From the NCBI RefSeq assembly GCF_000237925.1, contig NC_031502.1, forward strand, positions 22,256,909 to 22,320,908: DNA of 64,000 nt, read 5' to 3'. Below the pieces are notes generated by a model. It saw only the letters and a program-made list of their open reading frames with translations. It was not told where the DNA came from and made no database searches. This DNA is from Schistosoma mansoni (Eukaryota; Platyhelminthes; Trematoda; Strigeidida; Schistosomatidae). The translations under genes were made by a program, and so were the position numbers. Shown here in pieces: positions 36,211 through 47,042 of this stretch (within the stretch, counting starts at the first letter, position 1; each line of letters starts with the position of its first letter).

Positions 36211-37738
36211 TTATGTGTTTGACGATTTAGACACTATTTCTTCACATCCAGCTTTTAAGTATTTGCATAACCGACAAACAGGCAAACCAACAACATTGAA
36301 ATAATCTCCATCGATCCGCTCAATTAAACTTGAACCTAATCCCTGGATACCATAAGCTCCAGCTTTATCCCTGAAATAGGATGATGAGGATTGTAATATT
36401 GAAAACAATGAAGAAACTTAAGTAATTATATGAAGAATTCAAACAAATAGGTGGATCTATTAAAGTTTTTAGTAGCTAATTTGAAGCAAAACTTAAGAGA
36501 AGATTGAGAATTAATCCAACTGAGACATAATCCAAGAACAGCTAACAGCTTCAGCTACTCACTACTGTTTTGTGAGTTGACCAGGAATTCTCTATCTTCT
36601 AACATGATACAGACCAACAGTGGCTTTCTCTTAACCTACTCTTACGCTGGTAAGTGATGTACGTCTGAGTCAGCGGTGACTAAAAATGAGTAAAACGTGT
36701 TTCAAATACATACGCTGGTGACATTTCATAGCCTCATCAGCCGATCTTCACCTCTCATTGAGCATATTATTGATGAGTAATTTCGCCAGATTCCAACTAC
36801 CACTAGAAAATAACTACATGATCAAGTGCTTGCAGTTGGTGCACGTTCCACACCCACTGATAAATTTTTACAATAAATTAGTGGTCTTTAAATAGATTAT
36901 TGGGACTAGGTTATACAGCGTAGGCTAGTACAATGAAACATAAACGTAGTTATGGTACCTATTTCTGACACTTATGGATCCTACTGTCTACTGATATGAA
37001 ACAGAATATCTATTCAACAGTTAAGTAACTTATGTCAATCCGTTCGAGAAAATAGATAGTTAAACAATAACCACCCATCTACGTTCTTCTGAATTAAGAA
37101 TGATGCTAGTAAAACTAAAATTACTCAGCCTGGAAACATACATTGGCTCTTCAGACTGAACATACCCCTCAATCATGAGAGGGCTTAATTCAATCATCTT
37201 TACATTTGTTACTTCATGAAATTGATCAGTTTTCTGCTGTTTCCCAGATACAATCCACTTTAGACATACACCAGTTATCACTTGATGAACATTCCCACTC
37301 AAACTACAAATGGTATAGATTAGGTGTATCACAAACCAACTGAGTATATTTACAGCGTCCACGTGACTTGAGGGTTTGCCAAAAATACAACCCTCAAAAC
37401 ATACCATAGTGTCTGCTCCTATGACTACATAGTTACGCTATCATTAATATGAGCATAAAAAGGTAAACAAACTTCACTGATATCCAAGGTATTCACCACT
37501 GCATCCACTTTAAGTTTAGCTATGGCTTCGATATGAGCTGGTATTGATTGAAAGTTTTCTGAAGGCAGAGACTCTTCAACATCAGGACAAATAGAGGAGA
37601 ACTGCAGACCCTAAATATAATGATCAGTCAGTCAGACAAATGAATTACAATGTTCCCAAGTATCTCTTTCCGGCGTGGCGAAGTGCTAGCTAATATAATG
37701 TCTATGGATTTTAAATCTTTGTCAAGGGAGCAAAGCAT
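36211..37738 (-). CDS. Maf-family nucleotide pyrophosphatase
   Basis: Five exons predict 208 residues, the usual Maf length: 37,738-37,649 (30 codons), 37,610-37,497 (38), 37,437-37,337 (101 nt), 37,303-37,142 (162 nt), 36,370-36,211 (160 nt, TAA). Introns are 38, 59, 33 and 771 nt, all GT-AG with matching phases. Maf proteins (also the N-terminal half of vertebrate ASMTL) hydrolyse non-canonical or dTTP/UTP-type nucleotides to monophosphates and act as house-cleaning enzymes. Motifs in order: [13 protein letters not shown] (residues 15-27), VVIGADT (72-78), [11 protein letters not shown] (87-97), [13 protein letters not shown] (102-114), then [13 protein letters not shown] at the exon 4-5 join, [12 protein letters not shown] near the C-terminus. 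Asp in GADT and DKAG are the expected catalytic and binding residues. No acetylserotonin methyltransferase domain follows. Confidence 0.93.
37304..37336 (-). other. 33-nt micro-intron of the Maf gene
   Basis: GTTTGTG...CCATTTGTAG. Removal restores ILSCLSGNVHQ, the conserved Maf segment. It is a multiple of three with no stop, so retention would add 11 residues in frame. Confidence 0.88.
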
Positions 37739-38540
37739 AGCTGACAAAAAATATTGAATATCGCTTTCATAACATGATAATATTTTAACATGAGAAAAAA
37801 AATAACTCAAAACTACCCGACTTTTAAGCTGACATTGGATTGTACAAGGAGAATACTGGATAACCTTGGAGAATACGAATTGAGTCTTTAACAAGTATAT
37901 CGTATTGATCAATAAGACCTAAACGTTGTACTAGAACTCTTAAATCGAGTTTCACTGGTGTATTTCAAGTTAAGATAGGTTTTAGGAAGTCATGAAAATG
38001 AAGAAAGTGGGAGACGACTGCTATCTACCTATCCTTTAAACTGAGTATTCATATACCTTATCATGGCATAAATTTACGATCCTACGGCTCACTAAATTGC
38101 CAGAAGACCAACCATGTTATTTGGTAATGGTCATTGCAATATGGAACCACAGACCTTCAGTGATCTCATATTTCATAGATACCACATTTTGAAGTCCTGA
38201 AACAACTGAATATCCCCTTTAGTGTTCTCTGCGCTATAACTGACTTCTGATTTCATTGAGTGAACACGTGCCGATTATAGAATATATTACTAGTTAAGGT
38301 GTTGTCAAACTCCAAATACTTATGGCATCCTCATTGGTTATCCGACGTGATCTGGTGCACCAAACTCGTAAACTGTGAGTCTGTTCTTTTTTGGAACTTT
38401 ATATATAATTACTTTACTTTAAATATTATATATTGTGATATTCTTTCGTACTTTTGGATATTTTTCCCTTCGTTCATTCCTGTACTTTATATTCATCATA
38501 GTTGAACAGACTCCTAAGTTACTAAATATCATGACTCTTA
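37739..38540. other. Upstream of Maf gene; nothing else recognised
   Basis: Should contain the Maf promoter on the minus strand. No motif can be assigned. The part just before 38,540 may be untranslated leader of the Gypsy fragment. Confidence 0.4.
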
Positions 38541-38544
38541 CACC

Positions 38545-39370
38545 ACCCTCATTCTAGCTAGAGCTATTCTGTCCTGATAACATCGAAGCCTGGTTCTGTT
38601 ACGCAGAGGCTGACTTCTATGAGTACGGCGTGACCAATGCACGTGCACAATTCCTCGCAGAAGTGAAGGCACTACAGCGCGAAGTCAACAGATACGTCAC
38701 ACCTAGTATGTTTACTAGTGATATTTCGGAACCTTACGAAACTCTAAAACGGTCCATTTTAAAACGTGGAGGTCTGACAGATCGATAGAGGTTAGATCAG
38801 CTTCCATCTACAACATGGTTCAGCAACGAAAATGTTGTTGCGAATGAGAGAGATAATTGCAGATGCTTTGTCTTGCATAACTTCCTTGAAAAGTTTACAA
38901 GGAATCGACTTTCTTAAACTCGCCCAGCTCCCGAAAGAACACACTGATCTTCAGTACGAGTTATCTTCAACAACCCTTAAACTGCGTAATAAACAGATGG
39001 GGACAGGTAACTTCAGCTTCCCACTAAAGACCGTGGACTCCAGTTCGAATCTGAATTTTTCCGTTGCCTGACTACACTATTAGTAATCACACGATTCCGA
39101 TAAACTGCCTACCACCCACAAAAATACGGGTTGGTAGAACGCTTTCCCTGACAGCTTAAAGCTTCACTCTCAGCTGCAAACGTTTCACAGTGGACAAACA
39201 CTCTTCCACTCGTCTTACTTGGTATTCGCAGTGCAGTGAAAGCCGACATTGGATACACTGCAGCTCAACTCCTTTGTGGGACGATACTGCGACTTCCGGG
39301 CCAATTTTTGGGTTCGTCATCCAACAGGAGCAGGCCTACGAACGACACATGCTCAATCAAACCTGTTTCC
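38545..39370 (+). mobile_element. Ty3/Gypsy retrotransposon fragment, gag-RNaseH-integrase deletion
   Basis: Gag region at 38,570-38,850 (CYAEADFYEYGVTNARAQFL, VNRYVTPSMFTSDISEPYE), with a stop and a shift. At about 38,850 the frame MLLRMREI runs straight into the RNase H end (IADALSCITSLKSLQGIDFL). Protease, RT and most of RNase H are missing. A further jump leads to the integrase C-terminal part at 39,110-39,330 (NGLVERF-like, WTNTLPLVLLGIRSAVKADI). Resembles the Boudicca type of schistosome Gypsy elements; no LTRs flank it. Inactive. Confidence 0.8.
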
Positions 39371-39443
39371 CCTTGATCGCAGTCTGCCGATATTTTTGTT
39401 CAATCTGTCTTACGACAGCAAACACATTTCCGTAGGCAATTTA

Positions 39444-41860
39444 TCAAAAGATTTCATCCGATCTTGTTGACTTTTCCGCGTCTGAAGTGCTAAGGGTCCC
39501 GAGTACACCGTTTCGATAGAAGTCCTCAGTGAGCACACGGTTTGCTGACTTTGTTTTTGGGTCTAGCTTCTCATCTAGAAGAGGCTCTTGTGTGGATACT
39601 GCCCAGAAATAGTTTGTCATAGCCTCTGCTTCTTCCTGATCATCCTCTGTCATTTGAGACCGACCACCTTTCGTTATTAGGTTGAGGATCCAATGTTGTG
39701 TCCTTGTTCTATAATTTATGTACGAGAACAGTCTTTCAAACTACCTGATTACATATTATTCCAACTGACTTTCATATTTCCTCTGAGCTTCCCGGATTGT
39801 AATTATAGACTTATTTCGTGCCGACTTGTAGCGTTCCATTGTACTTGCTGTGCCAAGACTGATAGCAACGTTCCAACATTTCTTTTGTCACTGTGGATGT
39901 CGAATATCCTGACCTATCCAGGGATGGACATGCTTCTTCTTCTTTGGGACTGTTCAGAGTGTGAACGGTTCAACCACATAGTTGTAGAACCTCTGGAAAT
40001 GTGTCCATGCATCTTCTACTGGCGACCCTGGGTCAGTTATCCAGTTTTTGCTCGAGGTTATAGAGTTGATTGCCTCCATGCCTGCCTTCCATATGTTAGG
40101 AGGAGCCGGTGCAACTGTATGACAGGCCGCCTCAGCCATGAAATTGAATAAGATGATTGCATGTTCACTTCTCACTAGAGGTGGGAGGAAAGTTATTTGA
40201 CCGACATCATCACCGTGTGTGAAGATTAAATCCATGAGAGACGGAGAGTTTTGTAAGTCAAATTTGGTGGGATCTCTGTATTGGAATAAAGTCAGGGCGA
40301 TTGTGGTTTCTAACAATCTGCAATCAAACGATGTTGTTGGTGACCTTAATTCTAAGTTTCTCCAGTTCATGGGCGGTGGATTGAAGTCGTATACTATAAG
40401 GCTTTTACCCCCTATTACACCAGGACTTATGTTTACTTAGGAGGAAGTCATCTACTACACATTCTTGACTGCGGTTTACTCCGACCAATCCAATATCCTG
40501 CCGCTTACATTTCAGTCTGCAGCTCACCAGTTCACATGTCTCTGAATCGTGTGCCAGAGTCTCAAAATGTTGTACGGTTGATAATCCGAACTTCTACAAT
40601 TTGGAAAGTTTTAAGTACAAAGTTTGTTTACCGTTCTGGTGGCGCTCATTCATTTATACCTTTGCCAATCGTCTCGTAATACAACGAATCAGGCTGGGAT
40701 CCCTACGGACATATATTCCGGATCCATTCAGTTTGCACGAGTTTTCCAGCATTCGATTTCTTACTTCATAAGAAGCAAAGGTAAATTTTAAGAGGTGTGA
40801 TAAATCTTCCGACTTAACGCTTGTTTCATTTTCCCAGCCTCCTCTAGTAGCCCCTAAGCTAAATGTACACGGCAACTTGAACACTAGAGGAAAGACGAGA
40901 AAAATGAAAGGGCGCTTTACTCGAAGGTTAGTCTACGTACAGAAAATCGGGGGTATTTACAGCATTTCAGATGGCTTTGGGCTTCTGCAAATCGCTGAAA
41001 TACTTGTAAACATAGGAACAGGAAGGGCATTCGTCCACTCAGTAATGTGACAAGCGAATTCTTCCTTTCCAGATGTTTGCGAGGAACTTCTAGTCTATGC
41101 TGACTGGATAAAATGTTTTCTAGTGTGTTCAGAGCCCTTCTATGCTTTTTCTTAGGAATTTTCCGGGTCTCTCCACGAAGGTGGCATTTCTGCGTACTTT
41201 CGGAATCCATCGTCTGTCCTATCCTACATGGCTTACAGATGCTATTCCCTGCTATTTTTCTGAACGTGGCTTGCTTATTAAAAACTTAACGTGGCTCAGA
41301 TAGTGCTCAAATCTAGCATTTTGTTTCTTTTCGGAAGATTCTTTTATTTAATGAGAAGTGGCTGACATGTCATCAGGTCTCGTCTTTACAAGCTGTGAAG
41401 TTTCTTTTTCTTCAATCTTCTCATGCCTGTAGTCCGATTTGGCGTCAAACGCGAAGATCTCGTCTTGTTTCCGTACTTCTAGTAATAATAATATACTGCT
41501 GGCTTTTTTATCTGGGGGCATCTTTCCAGCTATGTTCAGCAGTTCAATCATCCCAAGAATCAGCAAAGAATTTGTTTTGCTTTGCATAGCCAGATTCATA
41601 GTGGCTTGTAACAGGAGTGGACCTGGTGTGCACGTTGTGGTACCACTTGTTGCAGTCTTTACATTGCACTCCATCGTCAAGGGGGAAATACATACGAGTC
41701 CACCTTAACGTTGTTTCACTTGCTACATTAAAATTGTCAAGTGATCTCACAGAGAGAACAATAAAAAACTCTTGAGGCGCAAGAAAAACAAACAAATAGA
41801 AGAATTGAACTTTAGAATATGTGTTTTTAAGGCTACAAAGGTTATAGACACTGAACAAAA
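39444..41860 (-). mobile_element. CR1-like LINE, copy 3 (ORF1 plus endonuclease part)
   Basis: On the minus strand: ORF1 at 41,858-40,920 with a PHD/zinc-finger-like start (CKDCNKWYH, near 41,660) and a Ser/Lys-rich middle; an ORF1 C-terminal segment at 40,884-40,654; an endonuclease 3' part at 40,370-39,954 (SPSLMDLIFTHGDDVGQI); and the linker to RT at 39,653-39,444 (VLTEDFYRNGVLGTLSTSD). The RT itself is absent because the Gypsy fragment abuts it. Frameshifts throughout. Confidence 0.75.
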
Positions 41861-42049
41861 AAGGCTGAGATTTCTATGTTACTGCTACTGAAAAATCGGA
41901 CTTAAATAAAAGCAAAAAAAACCTTTTCACCTTAGGACACAATAGACACTAAAATATTTATTGGGATTGAAAAAATATCATTGCCACTTTTTGTTACGTG
42001 CACGAAACGAATTGTTTGTATAAGTTCCGGAGTTTCGACGGCATGATCA

Positions 42050-42345
42050 TATTGCTGAGTGCTTAGGAGTGTGGCGGCAGAGAGGTGTTTCCTTAACACC
42101 GCCATAGTTTGCAGTGATGCTACCTCCTCACAATAAAAGGAAGGGGTTGGAAGAGATTGACCCTACATATAGCATAACTGACTTCGCCTCATGAATTTGA
42201 GATCGACGACAAAAAACTACCTATAGTGACCATCTAGCGCACAAATATCCACGAAATCAAGGTAGTCCATATCGAGTAAACACTTGTTGTTTTGGAATGA
42301 ATGTTTGTAATGGTGAACTAAAAGCAGTTGTTTTGCAGGTAGTGC
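42050..42345 (+). mobile_element. Diverged RTE 5' UTR fragment
   Basis: Matches the RTE 5' UTR between its nt ~170 and ~420: GTGTGGCGGCAGAGAGGTGTTTCCTT, AGTGATGCTACCTCCTCACA, GGAAGGGGTTGGAAGAGATTGACCCT, AGCAGTTGTTTTGCAG. Low identity. The extreme 5' end is lost. Confidence 0.6.
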
Positions 42346-43283
42346 CGAGTGGTGCAGAATAAAACAAGGGAAATTTTCTACTCATATTATTCCTATGATT
42401 CTTCACGACTTACGATCAAACAAACACTGCCTCATCAACGAGATAAACGCCGGTCCTTGCAATTTCCATACCCTGCTACAAAATAACTCATAATTAAAAT
42501 ATATCAGTCCTGAGTTATGTCGTAGGATCACTGGGACCACTTCAGCTGAGCAGAGAGCTAACCTAATTTCAGGATATCAGAGATAAAATATGGTCCCTTA
42601 ACGCTAAGGCGTCATCACAAACAGATATATTGGTTTAAACTTGCTGGTTACAACGGCATCGGATACTACAGATGGACCGAAACGGTAAAGAAGTAGGGAA
42701 GAAGGTTGTGTTGTGAAAGATGGAGACAAGGAGACGAATATAATGGTGTCATTGCATACAGATAGTCATCGTTGCAGTCCATGGATATACACATTATTGT
42801 CTAGCTGCTGTTGGAAGCACTGTTGAAAGGGCTGTGATTACATTGGGCGAGATAGCGTTGAGATGGAAACAGATATATAATGTCTAAAAGAGAAATGTTG
42901 TCCGGTTTATTGCTTCTTGAAAAACAATAGTATACGGACTGCCTCCCGGATAGCCATGGCAATCCTTAGGAAACAATGTCGGGTGGTAGACCATGATATG
43001 TGCGGACCAGTTTTTTTAAAGTTATACACGTACTGATAGCTCAAAAACTGATCTTTGAAGGCTTTTCCAATCACTCCAATATCCTTCTGTGATACAAGAC
43101 TGCGCAGTTTCTAAGAAGCCTGAATCATTTATGAGGAGCAATAAAACTCCCTTAATACAAAGACATATATGGATGTTAAACAACGTAAGAAGCAGTTGAG
43201 GGAGTGTTTAAACTCATTATGGTTGTAGATGGAAGATGCAAAAATGCAGAGAATGTGTGTAGAGTTACTGTAATAAGCAACGT
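42346..43283. other. No gene recognised
   Basis: No repeat or exon identified. Confidence 0.35.
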
Positions 43284-45713
43284 TTAATGGACAAGGCAGA
43301 TAAATAACCCACAGTTCAAATTTAAACTGTACACACGCTCACCAGTTTTTTTACAATGCGACAAACTACTGAGATTGACTTTTGCAGTCAATGTTGCAAA
43401 TGCTTTTATATGACTTGTGTGTGAGAGAACCGAGGTAAACCCAAAGTATACTGGCAAATGGCCTTGATATGGTTCTGAGTAATCAGAGAACGACAAAATC
43501 TACCGCATATTTTAATACTCTAGGAATTAGGATAAGAATATGGTTATAATAATATATTTCTGCAATAGCAGGTACACGCCATTTTTACAGGCATGATCTA
43601 CAATTTACAACATATACTGGTTCACAGTATGCATCCCAAGTAAGCTTGTTTAGTAATTATAATCTATAAAAGTTGATAGCAGTTCATTCGTTCAGATATA
43701 ATGTGTTTTCATAAGAATATATTTCCAAAGGGGCAAAGCGTCCACGTTACATACCAGATCCAATCTCGACAAAAAGTGTAATAGGGTTTCGGTCTTGCTA
43801 AGTATTTATGTAATGCAGCTTTTTAAGTTTATAGTTGTTATAAAGTAGGCTTGTGGAGCGCCTGGTTAGAACTATGACCTTGGGAAAGCGCGTTCGTCGA
43901 GCTTGTTCCAGATGTCTGAAGTTACATAGCTTCACCCTCAGGGCAAAATTCTGAAGAAGAAAAAAAGAGAGAAACCAAGGAGCAGCAAGGCATTTGGATA
44001 TGAACGATAACCAATGCTTAACATTTATTAGTGGAACAGATGGAGGTATGAAAAATTATTAGATTAAATTGATACAAGCTCATGTTGCAAGAGTGAACTT
44101 CGATTAGGGGCTCCAGAGAAGAGAAGGCAGTAATAAAGAACAATGAGTTGTGATATTTATCAAGGTGGAGTAGGTTCCAATGAAGGAGGGAAGTCAAGGT
44201 TGGAATGAGGAAGAACAGAGAGTGCATATAGAGAGTTATGTCGTTATTGCTGATGTCATTTTACGAAGAAAACTTTAACCGTACACACTAATACTGGTTG
44301 CTGACACTGATTCTTAATTCTATTTTGTTATTCTCTTAGTTCAGGTGCATACGCTAACCCAAAACTATTTATTTTTAGATGTGTTGATGTACATATCTGC
44401 ACAACGTGCTGCACCATTGTGTCCAACAACATATTCAACGCTGCTACGGGCGGGAGTATCACAAATAACAACAAATAACTTCACTGTTAGGTTTTTTTGA
44501 CAATTAGCAACATTAAAGTTTACTTTCAGCAACTCTTGTTCTCATTTGCAACAGCGGCGAACATTTAGTTGAAATCATATGGTTTTATTTGTCAAGCATT
44601 ATCAGCTTGTCCTAAAACTATGATGTTCTCAAAATAAAAGATTATAGCATCCACATAATTTAAGATAGTCATATGATTATTCTTTTCCTTCAGTTTGACA
44701 ACTACAATTGGTAAAATAACAGGTCAGTAGCTACTTACTACCTTTCTACTCCTCGATTTATAGGATTCAGGTCTATATAATAGACTCACAGCTTATTGTT
44801 CGGTTTACCAAATCACGTCAGACTAATCACTAAACATGTTATAGGCATTTGGAGTCTTATAGCGCCTTCAGACCTAACACCTTTATAATTGAAGTATACC
44901 AACCCAGTCAAATCAGAAGTCAGAAGTGAAGTAGTTTGTAGAAATATTTGGAAAACTAGAGATGTGTCAAGAAGTGTTTTGTGTGAGCTGGCTAACAGTC
45001 TCAAGGGCTGCACAGCACATGGTGCTCACTCATGATGTAATGCAGTTGCGCAGTCAAGCGTCTTTAGCTAGGTGTGTCCTGTAAAACTAACAGGGTCAGA
45101 ACCAAATGTTGAAGATTTAGGGAACCATTTATTACGGGGACTCATTTACCACTACAAGATCTTTTTTAAATCCATATATCTATAAATACAAAATGAAATT
45201 GAAGTTGTCTTTCGTCTCGAGGAGATTTTGTTTAAACATCTCGACATAATTTATTATAACTAATAGGTTCTGCAGCGTACTTTGAATATATCGAATCGAA
45301 CTTTAGCAACACGGTTAGACAGAAACAGCCTTTAATTTTAAATTAATGTTTGGTTGATTGTATTTATACTTTAGTTGGTCAGTTGTAGTTAGTTGAAAGC
45401 TAATTGGGCAGCGAACTTGAAAGCATCGAGTCGAAGGATTTATTTTAACGGCAATTTTAGCCAATTGATCTACTTGCTTATTACACGAATTTATGACTTC
45501 TAACAATTTGCATTTCGTTTGACTATTAAGCGCTTTTCTTCTGGCAAATCATCAGCGTGTGCAAAACAAAACTTAGTGGTCTCACCTGTGGAAGTTCCCC
45601 ATAAGCGTTTGACATTTTATGAAAATCTCCAAAACTTTCAGCTATCAGAATAACAAATTGACCGGGTTGTATTAATCTTGGTCTTTTGGGCTTTGTGAAA
45701 ATGTATACTTCTA
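43284..45713 (-). CDS. Possible unrecognised gene, scattered exon-like segments
   Basis: I do not recognise it. 45,713-45,586 is a 128-nt open segment with acceptor TTGTTCAG and donor GTGAGA, encoding YIFTKPKRPRLIQPGQFVIL. 44,930-44,845 contains LVYFNYKGVRSEGAIRLQM before a possible GTGATT donor. 43,499-43,284 follows a CGGTAG acceptor and ends in TAA, encoding LPVYFGFTSVLSHTSHIKAF. A further open frame, 45,540-45,315 (VDQLAKIAVKINPSTRCFQV), follows the first across a possible 45-nt intron but is out of phase with it. The segments look protein-like, yet I cannot chain them in consistent phase, so they may belong to a decayed or poorly assembled gene. Confidence 0.28.
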
Positions 45714-45895
45714 CTGAACAATTTGGTCATTGAATGTGATATCATTTGTTCGGACATGATATCTTATCCAACACAAGGTTAAGCTACTGATAAGTTATTA
45801 CGGACGTCAGGAGAAAGGTTTTAGGTGGTGATAATAACTCGGTCAGTGTGTTTTCGAACTTTCATTGCATGATTTTGTCCGAATGTATGTTACAC

Positions 45896-45953
45896 AAGTT
45901 CAATCAACACTTACTTTGACATATATATTTCAAAGTAAGTGTTGATTGAACTT
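45896..45953. repeat. Perfect 24-bp inverted repeat (hairpin)
   Basis: Arms 45,896-45,919 and 45,930-45,953 are exact reverse complements (left arm begins AAGTTCAATCAACACTTACT) around a 10-nt spacer CATATATATT. Confidence 0.97.
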
Positions 45954-45979
45954 AATAATTATAATATTATAATTATTAA
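45952..45979. repeat. Perfect 28-bp AT palindrome
   Basis: Reads the same on both strands; left half TTAATAATTATAAT. It abuts the hairpin at 45,896-45,953, sharing its last two bases. Confidence 0.95.
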
Positions 45980-47042
45980 AATTTCACTGAGGTTAGGATA
46001 TTTCAAACCACGGTAGTCATCAGCAAATTCTAGTATTTGGTTTTGTCCCTTAAGGAGACTGGCGTTTCCTATCAGAATCGGACGCATTGCACCCAGTGTT
46101 ACAGTCCAAAATGTTATGACTGAGCTATTTTGATCACGACGGAGCTCTCATAAGACTGAAGTACTACAGAATTTTATGTGTTTTTCGTAAGTAACATTGA
46201 CTTGTAAGACTATTACTTATTTACATCTGTTCAGAGGTATACACCACTTTATCTTATTTACAGAAATATATAACTAGGAGCGCTTTTAAAGCCTTAGGTT
46301 TTGAAAACTCAAAGAACGTCTAGTCATATATTCCTGCAAACAAAAGCATACTGTGGGAATTTAAATAAGCAATTTTGTTATATATCACTGTTCCCGTGTT
46401 TTAGTGATAGTTTCGATATCCATACAGAAGCATATTATTTGACGAACAAATTGATACAACTTAGTGTTTTTCAAGTTTTACACGCATCCACAATTAAAAA
46501 TAACACATAAAAACTAATCCGTCTATTTATCTGCAGGACACCTTTGCGGCGTATAATATGTTCATCGTAAAAGTGTTAAATGTATTTATTTTAGCATATT
46601 TTGTCTTGGAAAGGTAAGAGGAAATGTCGCGGAGGAGTAGCAAAGTAAAGTTATTCTTCAATGATTCATAGAAAAGAACTGAAGGAATTCATTTGGCTCT
46701 TACTATTACAAATAAAGAACCTCTCAGCGTTGTAACACAGATTCCGTCTAAAAGGTATGAGCATTAAGTTTGGCAGGGGAGAAAATCGAAAGTGTAAATT
46801 TTCAGATAATTGTCCCCGTGTTACAAGATTGTTAACATAAAGAGTGGAACTGAGGAAAAAATGATGAAAATTTCAAGACTTTGCTTTAAGCCATTTTGAT
46901 AATGAACGCAACATTTTAAATATTCGCGATGAGTTTTTGTTATGCTTTTTGATTTTTTTTTAGTAGTACGACACTTAAAAACATATAAGGTCCAAATTAA
47001 CAATGACTGCTCAAGCAAATAGAAAATAAAATAAACGAAACA
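45980..47042. other. Upstream of the CCDC13-like gene; nothing else recognised
   Basis: Probable promoter and 5' UTR region. No acceptor, core promoter or repeat could be assigned. Confidence 0.4.
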
